Shown: positions 34,411-44,214, numbered from the stretch's first letter. The stretch: DNA of 64,000 bases from Micromonospora pisi (GCF_003633685.1 NZ_RBKT01000001.1:1922001-1986000); one strand, 5' to 3'. Notes: generated from the letters alone by a model not told the origin. A program made the numbers and translations.

Positions 34411-35223
34411 TCAGGGGGTGGGGGCGTCCTTGTCCAGCCAGTCGAGGATCGCGTCGATCGGTTCGCGCCAACGGGCGTCGAGCATCAGGTCGTGCCCCAT
34501 GCCGGGAAAGAGCAGCGGGGCGGCCGCGTACCGGGCGGCGGCCCGGGTGAGCGCGCTCGCGGAGACGATCCGGTCGTCCGGGCTGCCGAGGACCAGCAGC
34601 GGCGGGTTGCCGACCGGCGGCTCCGGGTCCCGGTGCGCGAGTAGCTGCCACTGCGCGCGGGCGGTGGCCCGGCCCAGTCGGGCGGTGTAGTCGGCGGCGG
34701 TGGCGACGGGAAGCTCCCGGCTGAACAGTTGGCGCCGGTTCAGCCTCAACCGCCCGCCGAAAACCGCGGGCAGGGTGCCGGCCAGGTTGCGGCGCAGCGC
34801 ACCGCCCAGGGTGCCCCAGCCGCCGAGGACCGGCGCGACCAGGACACCGGCGCGGGCCGGGTAACGGGCGAGCGCGTGCGTCACCACGAGAGCGCCGGCG
34901 CCGTGCCCCACCAGCACCGCCTGCCGCGGCAGGCTCGCCGCCACCTGGACCACATCATGGACGTACGCCCGCAGCGTCGCCTTCGGCGCCGCGCCGCTGC
35001 CGCCGTGCCCGCGCAGACTCACCGCGTGTGCCGCGAACCCGCGCGACGCGCTGTGCTCCAACCAGTGCTCGGCGAACGTCCAGGCACCGTGCCCGTAGCC
35101 GGGTACGAAGAGGACCGGCGGCTTCCCCTCGTCCGTCTCGGGGGTGGCGCTGCGCACCTCCCGGTGCACCGGTGGGACGGGGCTCGCCCAGTCCCGGGTC
35201 CGGATGATCCGGGTCCGGCTCAT
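34411..35223 (-). CDS. Alpha/beta hydrolase-fold protein with atypical nucleophile elbow
   Basis: A 270-residue protein with LFVPGYGHGAWTF oxyanion region, SLRGHGGSG, acid Asp in LVLGSPDDRIV and His in FPGMGHDLML. The elbow reads GHGAGA, so Gly replaces the usual Ser nucleophile. Its start overlaps the stop of the flavin monooxygenase gene by 4 bases (ATGA), so both are one transcript and may act on the same substrate. An ester-forming monooxygenase followed by an esterase would make sense, but the missing Ser argues against simple hydrolysis. Confidence 0.8.
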   Translation of the reverse strand: MSRTRIIRTRDWASPVPPVHREVRSATPETDEGKPPVLFVPGYGHGAWTFAEHWLEHSASRGFAAHAVSLRGHGGSGAAPKATLRAYVHDVVQVAASLPRQAVLVGHGAGALVVTHALARYPARAGVLVAPVLGGWGTLGGALRRNLAGTLPAVFGGRLRLNRRQLFSRELPVATAADYTARLGRATARAQWQLLAHRDPEPPVGNPPLLVLGSPDDRIVSASALTRAAARYAAAPLLFPGMGHDLMLDARWREPIDAILDWLDKDAPTP

Positions 35224-36614
35224 TTGGCGGTCTCCAGGTCGTCGAGGACGGTTTGCAGTTCACGCAGGTAGTCGCTGTGGCTGATCTCGAACCAGTGCCG
35301 GGTGCTCTCCTTCACCTTCGCCGAACTCCACCGGCCGCCCGCCCCGGCGTCGACCCGCGCGGAGAACGCGGCGGCCCGGTCCGGTGCGGCCTCCTGGAGC
35401 CGCAGGCGCCGGGCGATCGCCACCGTCTGCCAGTGCACCAGGGGGAAGATCCCGGAGTCGGCCTGGAGCAGTCCGGCGACGGCGAGCGTGGGATGACGGC
35501 GGGGGAAGGCGTTGAGGTAGAGCGAGGGGCGGCCGGCCGGGTCGCCGCCGAGCAACGAAGGGTCGAGGAACTCGAACTTCGGCAGGTAGCCGGTGGCGAG
35601 CACGACCAGTTCGGGGTCGATCGTCCGGCCGTCGGTGAGTTCCACGGTGTTGCCCCGGAAGCGGGCCACGTCCGGCACCGGGCTGATCCCGCCGTGACCG
35701 ACGTAGTAGACAAGTTGGCTGTTCGCGATCGGGTGCGTCTCGTAGATCTTGTGGTCGGGTGCGGGGAGGCCGAAACGGGTCAGGTCGCCGACGGTCAGCC
35801 GCAACGTCCGGGCCGCGAACCACTGGCGCAGGCCCAGCGGTAGCCGGGTCAGGCCGGCGTTGACCTGGTCGGTCGGGCGACCGAGCACGTACTTGGGGAC
35901 GTACCAGTAACCGCGCCGGGTGGAGTGCCACGCCTTGCTCGCCTGCTGGGCGGCCTCGACCGCGATGTCGCAACCGGTGTTGCCCGCTCCGATCACCAGC
36001 ACCCGCTTGCCCCGCAACTGGGTGGTGTCCTTGTACGCGGAGGCGTGCATGACCTGCCCCCGGAACTCGTCCAGGCCCTCGTACGCGGGGATCTTCGGCG
36101 ACCAGTTGTGCCCGTTGGCGATCACCACCGCGGCGTACCGCTGGATCCGCTCGGCGCCGTAGCCACCGGTGCTGCGGGTGGTCACGTCCCAACGGTTGCC
36201 GTCGGCCGGTTCGACCCGGATCACCTCGGTGCCGAACCAGACGTACTGCAGCAGGTCGAAGTGGGCGGCGTACCGCTCCAGGTAGCCCAGGAGCTGGCTG
36301 TGGTGCGGGTAGTCCGGCCAGGAGTCCGGCATCGGGAAGTCGGGGAACTCGGTGGACGGCTTGGACGAGATCAGGTGGGTGCTGGCGTAGACCGGGCTGC
36401 GGTCGTGTCGCCAGTTCCAGGCGCCGCCGACGCTGGTCTCGCGTTCGTAGCAGTCGACGCCGAAACCGTGCTCCCGGAGGTTCTTGATGGCGGCCAGGCC
36501 GCTGGCCCCGGCGCCGATGACGCAGACGGTGCCGCCCCGGTCGTAGACCGGGCGCCCGTCCGAACGCAGGGTGGCGCTGGTTTCGGAGCTGTCAAGGCCG
36601 ATGGAGGTGGACAC
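35220..36614 (-). CDS. Flavin-containing monooxygenase (FMO/Baeyer-Villiger type)
   Basis: A 464-residue FAD/NADPH monooxygenase. The FAD loop is VIGAGASGLAAIKNL near residue 32, the NADPH loop VIGAGNTGCDIA near 208, and the FMO fingerprint appears as FRGQVMHASAYKD between them. The later ATGYLPKF motif is also present. Substrate cannot be read from the sequence; small soft nucleophiles, ketones or lipids are usual. It is the first gene of a two-gene unit with a hydrolase. Confidence 0.92.
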   Translation of the reverse strand: MSTSIGLDSSETSATLRSDGRPVYDRGGTVCVIGAGASGLAAIKNLREHGFGVDCYERETSVGGAWNWRHDRSPVYASTHLISSKPSTEFPDFPMPDSWPDYPHHSQLLGYLERYAAHFDLLQYVWFGTEVIRVEPADGNRWDVTTRSTGGYGAERIQRYAAVVIANGHNWSPKIPAYEGLDEFRGQVMHASAYKDTTQLRGKRVLVIGAGNTGCDIAVEAAQQASKAWHSTRRGYWYVPKYVLGRPTDQVNAGLTRLPLGLRQWFAARTLRLTVGDLTRFGLPAPDHKIYETHPIANSQLVYYVGHGGISPVPDVARFRGNTVELTDGRTIDPELVVLATGYLPKFEFLDPSLLGGDPAGRPSLYLNAFPRRHPTLAVAGLLQADSGIFPLVHWQTVAIARRLRLQEAAPDRAAAFSARVDAGAGGRWSSAKVKESTRHWFEISHSDYLRELQTVLDDLETAK

Positions 36615-36674
36615 CGGGGAATCTCCTTTTGTCCGGCACGAATGCCGAGTGCTGCCGAATCCTCTCGACTTCCG

Positions 36675-37463
36675 TCACCCTTTGTCCAGCCCACCGCCCA
36701 ACGTTTGGCGGTTCGGGGCGGGGACGTGGGCCGGCAGCAGCAGGTCGACGAGGATCGGGAAATGGTCGCTGGCGCGACGCGTCTGTGGCGTGTCCAGCAC
36801 GTCGTACCCGGTGACCTCGATCCTCGGGTCGACAAAGAGCGCGTCGATCCGGTCCCGGGGTTCGGCACAGGGGTACGTGCCCCGGTCGGCCCGGTCGGCG
36901 GCGACCGCCGCGTCGGTGAGCCCGTCGGCGATGGTGCGCCAGGCCGCCCCGCCGGAGTTCTCGTTGAGGTCGGCACCGAGCACCACCGGCAGGCGTAGTT
37001 CGGTGAGGTCACGTTTGAGCAGGGCCGCCTGGCCGGGGCGTTCGGTCGGGTCGGTGCCGAGGTGGGTGCCGACGACCACGAACGGGGCGGTGGTGTCGGA
37101 GCCGACGGCGCACTCGGCGAAGATCACGCCGCGCATGTGCCGCCCCGGGGTGAGCGGGAACTGACGGTGCCAGGTCCGGTGCACCCGTACCCGCAGGCTG
37201 GTCAGGACCAGGTTGCCCAAGGACGGCAGGCCACCGCCGCCGAGCACCAGCCCCAACGAGTCGGCCAGCGCCCCGCACTTGTGGCGCCAGCGGAACCGAC
37301 GCGGTCCCTCCTGCACGATCACCACGTCCGGTTCGGCCGCCCGTACGGCCGAGGCCAGCGCGGCGACGTCGTCGCGCTGGCCGTGCACGTTGTACGACAG
37401 CACCCGCAGTCGTACGCCAGCGCCACCGGTCCCCGGAAGTCCTGCCTGCGTCACGGCGGACAC
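36675..37463 (-). CDS. Endonuclease/exonuclease/phosphatase family protein
   Basis: A 262-residue EEP-fold metal-dependent phosphodiesterase: LRVLSYNVHGQ (metal Asn), VVIVQEGPRR (metal Glu), VVVGTHLGTD, VVLGADLNEN (catalytic Asp/Asn) and RRASDHFPILVDL (final Asp-His) are all in order. There is no signal peptide, so it acts in the cytoplasm. Substrate unknown. The GTG start follows AGGAGAG. It lies 60 bases upstream of the monooxygenase gene on the same strand. Confidence 0.88.
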   Translation of the reverse strand: MSAVTQAGLPGTGGAGVRLRVLSYNVHGQRDDVAALASAVRAAEPDVVIVQEGPRRFRWRHKCGALADSLGLVLGGGGLPSLGNLVLTSLRVRVHRTWHRQFPLTPGRHMRGVIFAECAVGSDTTAPFVVVGTHLGTDPTERPGQAALLKRDLTELRLPVVLGADLNENSGGAAWRTIADGLTDAAVAADRADRGTYPCAEPRDRIDALFVDPRIEVTGYDVLDTPQTRRASDHFPILVDLLLPAHVPAPNRQTLGGGLDKG

Positions 37464-37518
37464 CTCTCCTTTGTCAGGGTCGGCCGGGCTGGTCCACGGT
37501 CCCGGTCCGGGACCCGCG

Positions 37519-38466
37519 TCAGCGGCGTCGGGCCAGGTCGGCGGCGCCGATCATGCCCGCGGTGTTACCCATCTCGGCCGACCGGATCTCGGCGACCGGG
37601 AGCCGGCCGCGCTGTGCCAGCGCTTCGGTGAAGGTCCGCCGGGTGGGTCCCATCAGCAGGTCACCGGCCTCGACGACGCCGCCGCCGACGACCAGCACCT
37701 GCGGGTCGAGGATCTGCACCAGGTCGGCCAGTCCGAGGCCGAGCCAGTGGCCGATCTGGGCGAACGCCTCACCGGAGATCGGGTCGCCGTCCCGGGCCGC
37801 GCTGGTCACCATCGGTCCGGTGATCGCCTCGACCTCGCCGCCGGCCAGTTCGAGCAACCGGGCGGCGCGGACCGGGGCTTGGCGGGCGCCCGCGCGGGCG
37901 AACCGGACCAGGGCGTTGCCGCTGGCGTACTGCTCGATGCAGCCGAGTCGGCCGCAGCCGCAGAGGTGACCCTCCGGTACGGAGAGGAAGTGGCCCAGTT
38001 CGGCGGCGATGCCGTGCGCGCCCCGGAGCAGTTCGCCGCCGAGGATGATGCCGCCGCCGACACCGGTGCCGATGGTGAGCATGACCATGGACTCGTCCGC
38101 GTGCCGGCCGGCGCCGTGCCGGAACTCGGCCCAGGCCGCGACGTTGCCGTCGTTCTCCACGATCACCGGCAGGTTGACCGCGGAACTGACGTAGTCGCGG
38201 ATGGGTTCGTCGCGCCAGGCGATGTTCGGTGCGAAGAGCACGACCGAACGGTCGGCGTTGATCCAGCCGGCGGCGCCGATGCCCACCGCCTCGATCTCAC
38301 GACCGGCGGCGAGTTCCGAGACGACCTCGACGATGACGTCGCGGGTCTTGGCCACGTCGTCGGCCGGGGTGTCCCGCCGGGTCCGGGCCAGTACCTCGCC
38401 GTCGGCGTCAACCACGCCCGCGGCCACCTTGGTACCACCGACGTCGACTCCGATGGTCAGCGTCAC
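37519..38466 (-). CDS. glkA: ROK-family glucokinase
   Basis: A 315-residue sugar kinase of the ROK family, matching the actinomycete glucokinase involved in glycolysis and carbon control. Present are the ATP loop VDVGGTKVAAGVV, the catalytic-loop ENDGNVAAWAEFRHGAG, GTGVGGGIILGG and the ROK zinc motif GHLCGCGRLGCIEQYASG. The GTG at 38466 follows GAGGGGAG and gives the family N-terminus; long upstream in-frame sequence is antisense to the neighbouring gene. Confidence 0.93.
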   Translation of the reverse strand: MTLTIGVDVGGTKVAAGVVDADGEVLARTRRDTPADDVAKTRDVIVEVVSELAAGREIEAVGIGAAGWINADRSVVLFAPNIAWRDEPIRDYVSSAVNLPVIVENDGNVAAWAEFRHGAGRHADESMVMLTIGTGVGGGIILGGELLRGAHGIAAELGHFLSVPEGHLCGCGRLGCIEQYASGNALVRFARAGARQAPVRAARLLELAGGEVEAITGPMVTSAARDGDPISGEAFAQIGHWLGLGLADLVQILDPQVLVVGGGVVEAGDLLMGPTRRTFTEALAQRGRLPVAEIRSAEMGNTAGMIGAADLARRR

Positions 38467-38551
38467 CGCCGCCGCTCCCCTCTGTGCTCTGCTCCGCCGG
38501 TACCACACCGGCCGATCATGTTCCGTTCCCGCCGGTGGGTCCGACGCGCGG

Positions 38552-39310
38552 TCAGACCCCGTCGCCCTCGGCCGGCACCGGCTCGCCCGGAATCCGGGCA
38601 GCGGGCACCACCGGGGGTGTACCACCGGACCCGGCGGCCTGAACCGCTCCGGTGGAGCCGGTCGGCGCCGGCCGGCTGGCGGCGCCGGTGTGCTCGGCCG
38701 GGTCGGCGGGCGGGTCGGCCTGGTCGGAACGGGGGTCGGGGGCCGCGCGGGTCGCGGCCGCCCAGACGTCCTGCTCCGGGGCCGGCCACGAATCATGCCT
38801 GGTACGGGTGGCCTCGCGCCACACCGCGTCGTCAGCCAGGTCGGCCGGGGTGCCGAACGTGTCGGGGGTGGCGCCGAACGTGTCGGGGCCGGTGGGCGCG
38901 CCGTACGGGTCGGGGCCGGCAGGCGCGCCGTACGGGTCGGGGCCGGCGGGCGCGGTCTCCGGTTCCGGCGTGCTGGTGTCGGTGGCGGTGGAGAGGGCCC
39001 GCAGCAGGCTGGCCAGGCCGGCCGCGAAGTCGCCGGCACCGGTGGCGAGCCGCTCGGCGAACTCGGGGCTCGGGTCGCGCAGCGCGGCGATCGTCCGGCA
39101 GATCGGGCAGGCGCGGCATTCGGCCGAGCCGGTGGCGAATCCGCTGCCGTTGGTGCCGTCGCCGGCGTGACCAAGCACACCGGTGACCAGGTCACCCAGC
39201 GGGCCGAACCCACCGGGCCGGCCGGACGCGCCCAGTCGGGCCGCGGCCAGCGCGGTGGCGACCAGACGTTCGGCCTCTGTACGCGCGGACCCCGGATCGG
39301 TCGCCGTCAT
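38552..39310 (-). CDS. Small-domain protein with Cys motif and Pro-rich repeat tail (DUF5304-like)
   Basis: A 252-residue protein. Residues 1-105 form a helical region with a CRACPICRTIAALRDPSPEFAERL motif that could bind metal. The rest is Pro/Ala-rich and disordered, including a 9-residue repeat (GPDPYGAPA) encoded by a 27-base tandem DNA repeat near 38890-38950. Homologous small proteins accompany glucokinase and SRPBCC genes in many actinomycetes, a context seen here. Function unknown. GGAGG precedes the ATG. Confidence 0.75.
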   Translation of the reverse strand: MTATDPGSARTEAERLVATALAAARLGASGRPGGFGPLGDLVTGVLGHAGDGTNGSGFATGSAECRACPICRTIAALRDPSPEFAERLATGAGDFAAGLASLLRALSTATDTSTPEPETAPAGPDPYGAPAGPDPYGAPTGPDTFGATPDTFGTPADLADDAVWREATRTRHDSWPAPEQDVWAAATRAAPDPRSDQADPPADPAEHTGAASRPAPTGSTGAVQAAGSGGTPPVVPAARIPGEPVPAEGDGV

Positions 39311-39351
39311 GCCCGCCTCCTTTCGCCCTGACGCCGCTTGTCGCGGGTGGC

Positions 39352-39807
39352 TCAGTCCGTTGCCCCGAGGGACTCAACCCGCTGCTTCAGCTGCTTCAAC
39401 GCCGTGTCCATGATCATTTTCTCGGCCTTGCGCCGGAACATCCCCAGCATGCCGACCTTCAATTCCACCTCAAGGGTGTACGTGACCGTGGACGTACCGT
39501 CACCGTTGTCGCCGATGTCGTACGACCCGTTCTGCGCCTGCTGCATCCGCGACGGGGCGGCCAGGTGCCACTCGATCCGTGAGATGTCCTCGGCGTACTC
39601 GTAAACCAGGGTGTACTCGTCCGCCAGCACCCCGGCGTCGATCACGAACCGGACCTGGCTGGCGTAACCGTCCTCGTACTCCTCCAGCACCTCCACCCCG
39701 CGCACCGCGTCGGTCCACTCGGGGTAGCGCGCGAAGTCGCAGATCACCCCGGCCACCCGGTCCACGGGTGCGGAGATCACGATCGACTGGATGGAGGAGT
39801 CCGCCAT
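39352..39807 (-). CDS. SRPBCC (START-like) domain protein
   Basis: A 151-residue polyketide-cyclase/dehydrase-like protein: SIQSIVISAPVDRVAGVICDFARYPEWTDAVRG opening (given in part), strands VTYTLEVELKVGM, and a C-terminal helix that would close a hydrophobic pocket. It probably binds a lipid-like ligand. The ATG at 39807 is the family start. It is divergent from the acyl-CoA ligase gene, in a conserved actinomycete arrangement. Confidence 0.88.
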   Translation of the reverse strand: MADSSIQSIVISAPVDRVAGVICDFARYPEWTDAVRGVEVLEEYEDGYASQVRFVIDAGVLADEYTLVYEYAEDISRIEWHLAAPSRMQQAQNGSYDIGDNGDGTSTVTYTLEVELKVGMLGMFRRKAEKMIMDTALKQLKQRVESLGATD

Positions 39808-39998
39808 GTGGGGCAGGCTACCCGGTTCACCAGCCGAGCCGGCCGTCCGCCTCAACCCCGGCACGTACCTGTCGAACCGGCCTGCCCCGGTTCCCGACCC
39901 GGACGGGCGGGTAGGTTTCCGGTATCCGGTCCCGCCCCGCGCCCACCCCTCGGGGCCGAGCACAACCCGATCGTGGGTACGAGCACGAAGGAGTGCAG

Positions 39999-41828
39999 GT
40001 GCGAGAGTTCTCCGTGCCACCCGTCGTCAGCATCGGCGACACGGCCAACCTGACCGACCCGGTCTGGGACAACGCCGAGGTGGCCCCGGACGCGGCGCAG
40101 TTCGCCCGGCGTACCCGGGGCACCGGCGACACCCCGGCGGCGGGCGACCGGGACGGCTGGACGGACGTGACCTGCCTCCAGTTCCGCGACGAGGTGGTGG
40201 CGCTCGCCCGTGGCCTGGTCGCGGCCGGTGTCGGGGCCGGCGACCGGGTGGCTCTGATGAGCAAGACCCGGTACGAGTGGACCCTGCTCGACTACGCCAT
40301 CTGGGCGGCCGGCGCGGTGACCGTACCGATCTACGAGACCTCCAGCGCGGACCAGGTGGCCTGGATCATGGCCGACTCGGGCGCGGTGGCCTGCGTGGTG
40401 GAGACCACCGCGCACGCGTTGCTGCTGAGCGGGGTACGGGACCAGTTGCCCGCCCTCGGGCAGGTCTGGCAGATCGAGACCGGCGACCTGGACGGACTGG
40501 TCGCCGACGGGGCCCGGATCAACCCGGACGAGGTGGAGGCCCGGCGGCGCGCCACGAAGGCCGACGACCTGGCCACGATCATCTACACCAGTGGCACCAC
40601 CGGGCGGCCGAAGGGCTGCCTGCTGACCCACCGCAACCTGTACGCCGACATCGCCAACGCGGTGCCGGTCCTGCCGCACCTGTTCAACGAGGGCGCCTCC
40701 ACCCTGCTCTTCCTGCCGCTGGCGCACTCCTTCGCCCGGACGATCCAGATCGGGATGATCTACGCGCGGGCCACCCTGGCCCACAGCTCCGATCCGAAGA
40801 ACCTGGTCAACGAGCTACAGGCATTCCGCCCGACCTTCGTGCTCTCCGTTCCCCGGGTCTTCGAGAAGGTTTACAACGGGGCTGCGCAGAAGGCCGCCGC
40901 CGAGGGCAAGGGGGCGATCTTCGCGCGGGCCGAGCGGGTGGCGATCGCGTACAGCGAGGCGCTGGACTCCCGCGACGGGCCGGGACTGGCCCTGCGGATG
41001 CAGCACCGCCTCTTCGACCGGCTGGTCTACCGCAAGCTCCGGGCCGCCCTCGGCGGCCGGTGCCGCGACGCGATCTCCGGCGGCGCCCCCCTCGGCAGCC
41101 GGCTCGGCCACTTCTTCCGGGGCGTCGGGGTCACCATCCTGGAGGGGTACGGGCTGACCGAGACCTCGCCGACGGTGGCGGTCAACACGATCAACGCGAT
41201 GCGGATCGGCACGGTCGGCCGGCCGCTGCCCGGCGTCTCGGTCCGGATCGCCGACGACGGCGAGATCCTGATCAAGGGTGACCTGGTCTTCCAGGGCTAC
41301 TGGCAGAACCAGGAGGCGACCGCGGAGGCGCTGGACGACGACGACTGGTTCCACAGCGGGGACCTGGGCACGCTGGACGGCGACGGCTTCCTCAGCATCA
41401 CCGGCCGGAAGAAGGAGATCATCGTGACCGCCGGCGGCAAGAACGTCGCCCCGGCCGTGCTCGAGGACCGGGTCCGCGCACACCCGCTGATCAGCCAGTG
41501 CGTGGTGGTCGGCGACCGCCGCCCGTTCATCGGCGCCCTGGTCAGCATCGACGAGGACTTCTGGCCGAAGTGGCTCAGCGCACACGGGCACCCGACCGAC
41601 ACGCCGGTCGCCGACCTGCGCGAGGACCCGGCACTGCGGGCGGACGTACAGTCGGCGGTCGACGAGGCGAACAAGGCGGTCTCGTCGGCCGAGGAGATCA
41701 AGAAGTTCCGGATCCTGCCCCGCGACCTCAGCGAGTCGGCCGGTGAACTGACCCCGTCACTGAAGGTCAAGCGAGCCGTCGTACACCAGACATACGGCGC
41801 AGAAATCGCCGCTATCTACGGAGACTGA
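39999..41828 (+). CDS. Long-chain fatty acid-CoA ligase (AMP-forming)
   Basis: A 609-residue adenylate-forming enzyme activating fatty acids to acyl-CoA. The AMP-binding loop is IIYTSGTTGRPKGC, the A5 motif GYGLTETSP, the A7-A8 region HSGDLGTLDGDGFLSITGRKKEIIVTAGGK (in part) and the C-terminal Lys within LKVKR. GTG at 39999 is chosen over one at 39993 because AAGGAG overlaps the earlier codon and the family starts VREFSVPP. Confidence 0.93.
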   Translation: MREFSVPPVVSIGDTANLTDPVWDNAEVAPDAAQFARRTRGTGDTPAAGDRDGWTDVTCLQFRDEVVALARGLVAAGVGAGDRVALMSKTRYEWTLLDYAIWAAGAVTVPIYETSSADQVAWIMADSGAVACVVETTAHALLLSGVRDQLPALGQVWQIETGDLDGLVADGARINPDEVEARRRATKADDLATIIYTSGTTGRPKGCLLTHRNLYADIANAVPVLPHLFNEGASTLLFLPLAHSFARTIQIGMIYARATLAHSSDPKNLVNELQAFRPTFVLSVPRVFEKVYNGAAQKAAAEGKGAIFARAERVAIAYSEALDSRDGPGLALRMQHRLFDRLVYRKLRAALGGRCRDAISGGAPLGSRLGHFFRGVGVTILEGYGLTETSPTVAVNTINAMRIGTVGRPLPGVSVRIADDGEILIKGDLVFQGYWQNQEATAEALDDDDWFHSGDLGTLDGDGFLSITGRKKEIIVTAGGKNVAPAVLEDRVRAHPLISQCVVVGDRRPFIGALVSIDEDFWPKWLSAHGHPTDTPVADLREDPALRADVQSAVDEANKAVSSAEEIKKFRILPRDLSESAGELTPSLKVKRAVVHQTYGAEIAAIYGD

Positions 41829-41842
41829 CTACGATCCGTCAG

Positions 41843-43534
41843 GTGCCCGCCTCGACATCCGCCCTCCCCCGCCCGCATCCCCTCGCGGCGGCGGCACGCG
41901 TCGTCATGCTCGCGCTGGTCGCGATCCTCACCCTGATCACCACCGGTGACCTCGACCAACTGATCTGGATCGCCCTGCTCGCGGTCGCCGGCATCCCGGC
42001 GGTCCTCGCCCCACATCACCGGGTCCTCGCCCCGCTCGGCCGGTTCGCCGAGGTGGTGATCGTCGGTTTCGCGGCCAGCCAGGTGGCGGACGAGGCGTCG
42101 CTCGGCGGGATGGGCGCGGCGGCGATCCTGCCGTACCTCTCGGTGCCGCTGACCGTCGCCGCGTTGCAGCGCCGCTCACGGGAGGGTGTCGCGCTGCTCG
42201 CGGTCACCACCGCGAGCCTGGCCGTCGGCGGCTTCCTCAGCGGCAACAGCGCTGACGAGCCGTTCGGACACCTCGGCCAGCTCGGCTACCTGGCGGTCTC
42301 CGTCCAGTGGCTGGTGCTCGCCGCGCTCGGCCTGTACGCGGCCGGCACCCTGCAACGAATCTGGCAGGCCCGGGGGGAGAGCCGACCGCAGCCGTACGCC
42401 GAGGCGACCCGGCTGCTCACCCAGCTCCGGAGCGTGGCGCGCCAGCTCCCCGGGGCGACCCTGGATCCGGGGAGCATCTCCGAACACCTGTTGGAGGAGT
42501 TGCGGGTGCTGGTCCGCGCCGACCGGGCCGCGGTCCTCTCGGTCAGCGGCGGCGGTCGTCTGGTGGTGCTCGCCCAGGTGGGTGTGGACCGGGTCGACTG
42601 GGAGACCACCCTCGACGCCGACTCGGCCATCGCCGACGCCTGGGCCAGCCAGCAACCCCAGACCGCCCCGCGCTCCCAGGCCCGTTCACACTCCGGCGGC
42701 GACGTCTCCGCGCTGGTGGTGCCGCTGGTCGCGGGGGTGCGTACGGTCGGCCTGGTCACCCTGGAGGCGGACGCGGCCAACGCGTACCCGGCGCCCGTGG
42801 TGGCCCGGGTGACCGCGCTGACCCGACCGGCCGCGCTCCGGCTGGAGGCCGCGCTCCTCTTCGACGAGGTGCGCTCGCTCGCCACCAACGAGGAACGCCA
42901 GCGGCTGGCCCGGGAGATCCACGACGGGGTGGCCCAGGAACTCGTGATGGTCGGCTACGGCATCGACAACGCGATGGCGACTCTGCCCGAGGACGCCACC
43001 GAGACCGCCGGCGAACTCCGTACGCTCCGCGGCGAGGTCACCCGGGTGATCACCGAACTGCGGCTGAGCCTGTTCGAGCTCCGCAGCGAGGTCGACCGGC
43101 ACGGCGGACTGGCCGCCGCGATGGCCGAGTACGCCCGGACCGTGGGCGCCTCCGGTGGACTCCGGGTGCATTTGTCCCTCGACGAGTCGACCGCCCGACT
43201 TCCGGCCGCGACCGAGGCCGAGTTGTTACGTATCGCCCAAGAGGCAATCACCAATGCGCGTAAGCACGCCGGGGCGTCCAATTTGTGGGTAACCTGCGCC
43301 GTGGACCCCCCGTTCGCACAAATTGAAGTGTCGGATGATGGTCAGGGCATCGCTGACCAGCGCCCCGATGGGCGGTATGGTCTTGCGATCATGGCGGAGA
43401 GAGCGGAACGTATCCGGGGCCGACTGGAGATCCGTCCGCGACATCCCAGTGGCACGACGGTGGCGGTGGTGGTCGGAACCACCCCCCGACGCGATAACGT
43501 GCGCGATAGCGTCACCGCATCAGAAGGGGAGTAA
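41843..43534 (+). CDS. Sensor histidine kinase with membrane and GAF-like domains
   Basis: A 563-residue NarL-type sensor kinase. Residues 1 to about 170 contain several membrane helices; a GAF-like domain spans roughly 200-335; the HisKA_3 phosphoacceptor His is residue 360 (RLAREIHDGVAQEL); the HATPase domain shows EAITNARKHAGAS and DDGQGI. The signal sensed is unknown. The response regulator gene starts 7 bases after its stop, so the pair forms a two-component system. Confidence 0.92.
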   Translation: MPASTSALPRPHPLAAAARVVMLALVAILTLITTGDLDQLIWIALLAVAGIPAVLAPHHRVLAPLGRFAEVVIVGFAASQVADEASLGGMGAAAILPYLSVPLTVAALQRRSREGVALLAVTTASLAVGGFLSGNSADEPFGHLGQLGYLAVSVQWLVLAALGLYAAGTLQRIWQARGESRPQPYAEATRLLTQLRSVARQLPGATLDPGSISEHLLEELRVLVRADRAAVLSVSGGGRLVVLAQVGVDRVDWETTLDADSAIADAWASQQPQTAPRSQARSHSGGDVSALVVPLVAGVRTVGLVTLEADAANAYPAPVVARVTALTRPAALRLEAALLFDEVRSLATNEERQRLAREIHDGVAQELVMVGYGIDNAMATLPEDATETAGELRTLRGEVTRVITELRLSLFELRSEVDRHGGLAAAMAEYARTVGASGGLRVHLSLDESTARLPAATEAELLRIAQEAITNARKHAGASNLWVTCAVDPPFAQIEVSDDGQGIADQRPDGRYGLAIMAERAERIRGRLEIRPRHPSGTTVAVVVGTTPRRDNVRDSVTASEGE

Positions 43535-43541
43535 CCCGAGC

Positions 43542-44210
43542 ATGACCACGAGCCCCACACCCGCCGGCCGTACCAAGGTCCTCCTTGTCGACGATCACGA
43601 CCTGATCCGCAAGGGCCTGCGCCACGCGTTCGAGCGGGACCGGCAGTTCGAGGTCGTCGGCGAGGCCGCGACGGCGGCTGAGGGGGTCCGCCAGGCGGGT
43701 GCCCTGCAGCCCGACGTCGTGATCATGGACCTTCGCCTCCCCGACGGTAGCGGCCTGGAGGCCACCCGCGCCCTGCGCAAGTCGAGCGCCACGATGGGCA
43801 TCGTCGTCCTCACCATGTACGCCGGTGACGACCAGCTCTTCGGCGCGCTGGAGGCGGGCGCGAGCGCCTTCGTACCGAAGACCGCCCCCGCCGACGAGGT
43901 CGTCGCCGCCGCCCGGCACGCCGCCTCGTCGCCGAGCGCGTTCACCGCCGCCGACCTGGCCGAGGCGATGAAGCGCCGGCTGGCCCCCTCCGGCCCGCAG
44001 CTCTCCCCCCGCGAGGGCCAGGTGCTGCGGCTGCTCGCCGACGGCATGAGCGTGGCCGGCATCGCGAAGCAGCTCTTCGTCAGCGAGTCGACGGCCAAGA
44101 CGCACATCTCCAAGCTCTACGAGAAGCTCGGCGCGGCCAACCGGGCGCAGGCACTGATGACCGCGCTGCGACTCGGTCTGCTCGAGGCCCCGGACGCGCC
44201 CAAGTTCTGA
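43542..44210 (+). CDS. NarL/LuxR-family response regulator
   Basis: A 222-residue regulator. The receiver domain has VDDHD, the phospho-acceptor Asp near residue 63 (VIMDLRLPDG), Thr in VLTMYAGD and Lys in FVPKTAP. The C-terminal LuxR helix-turn-helix is LSPREGQVLRLLADGMSVAGIAKQLFVSESTAKTHI (in part). AAGGGGAG precedes the ATG. It is the cognate partner of the upstream kinase by adjacency. Confidence 0.95.
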   Translation: MTTSPTPAGRTKVLLVDDHDLIRKGLRHAFERDRQFEVVGEAATAAEGVRQAGALQPDVVIMDLRLPDGSGLEATRALRKSSATMGIVVLTMYAGDDQLFGALEAGASAFVPKTAPADEVVAAARHAASSPSAFTAADLAEAMKRRLAPSGPQLSPREGQVLRLLADGMSVAGIAKQLFVSESTAKTHISKLYEKLGAANRAQALMTALRLGLLEAPDAPKF

Positions 44211-44214
44211 TCCC

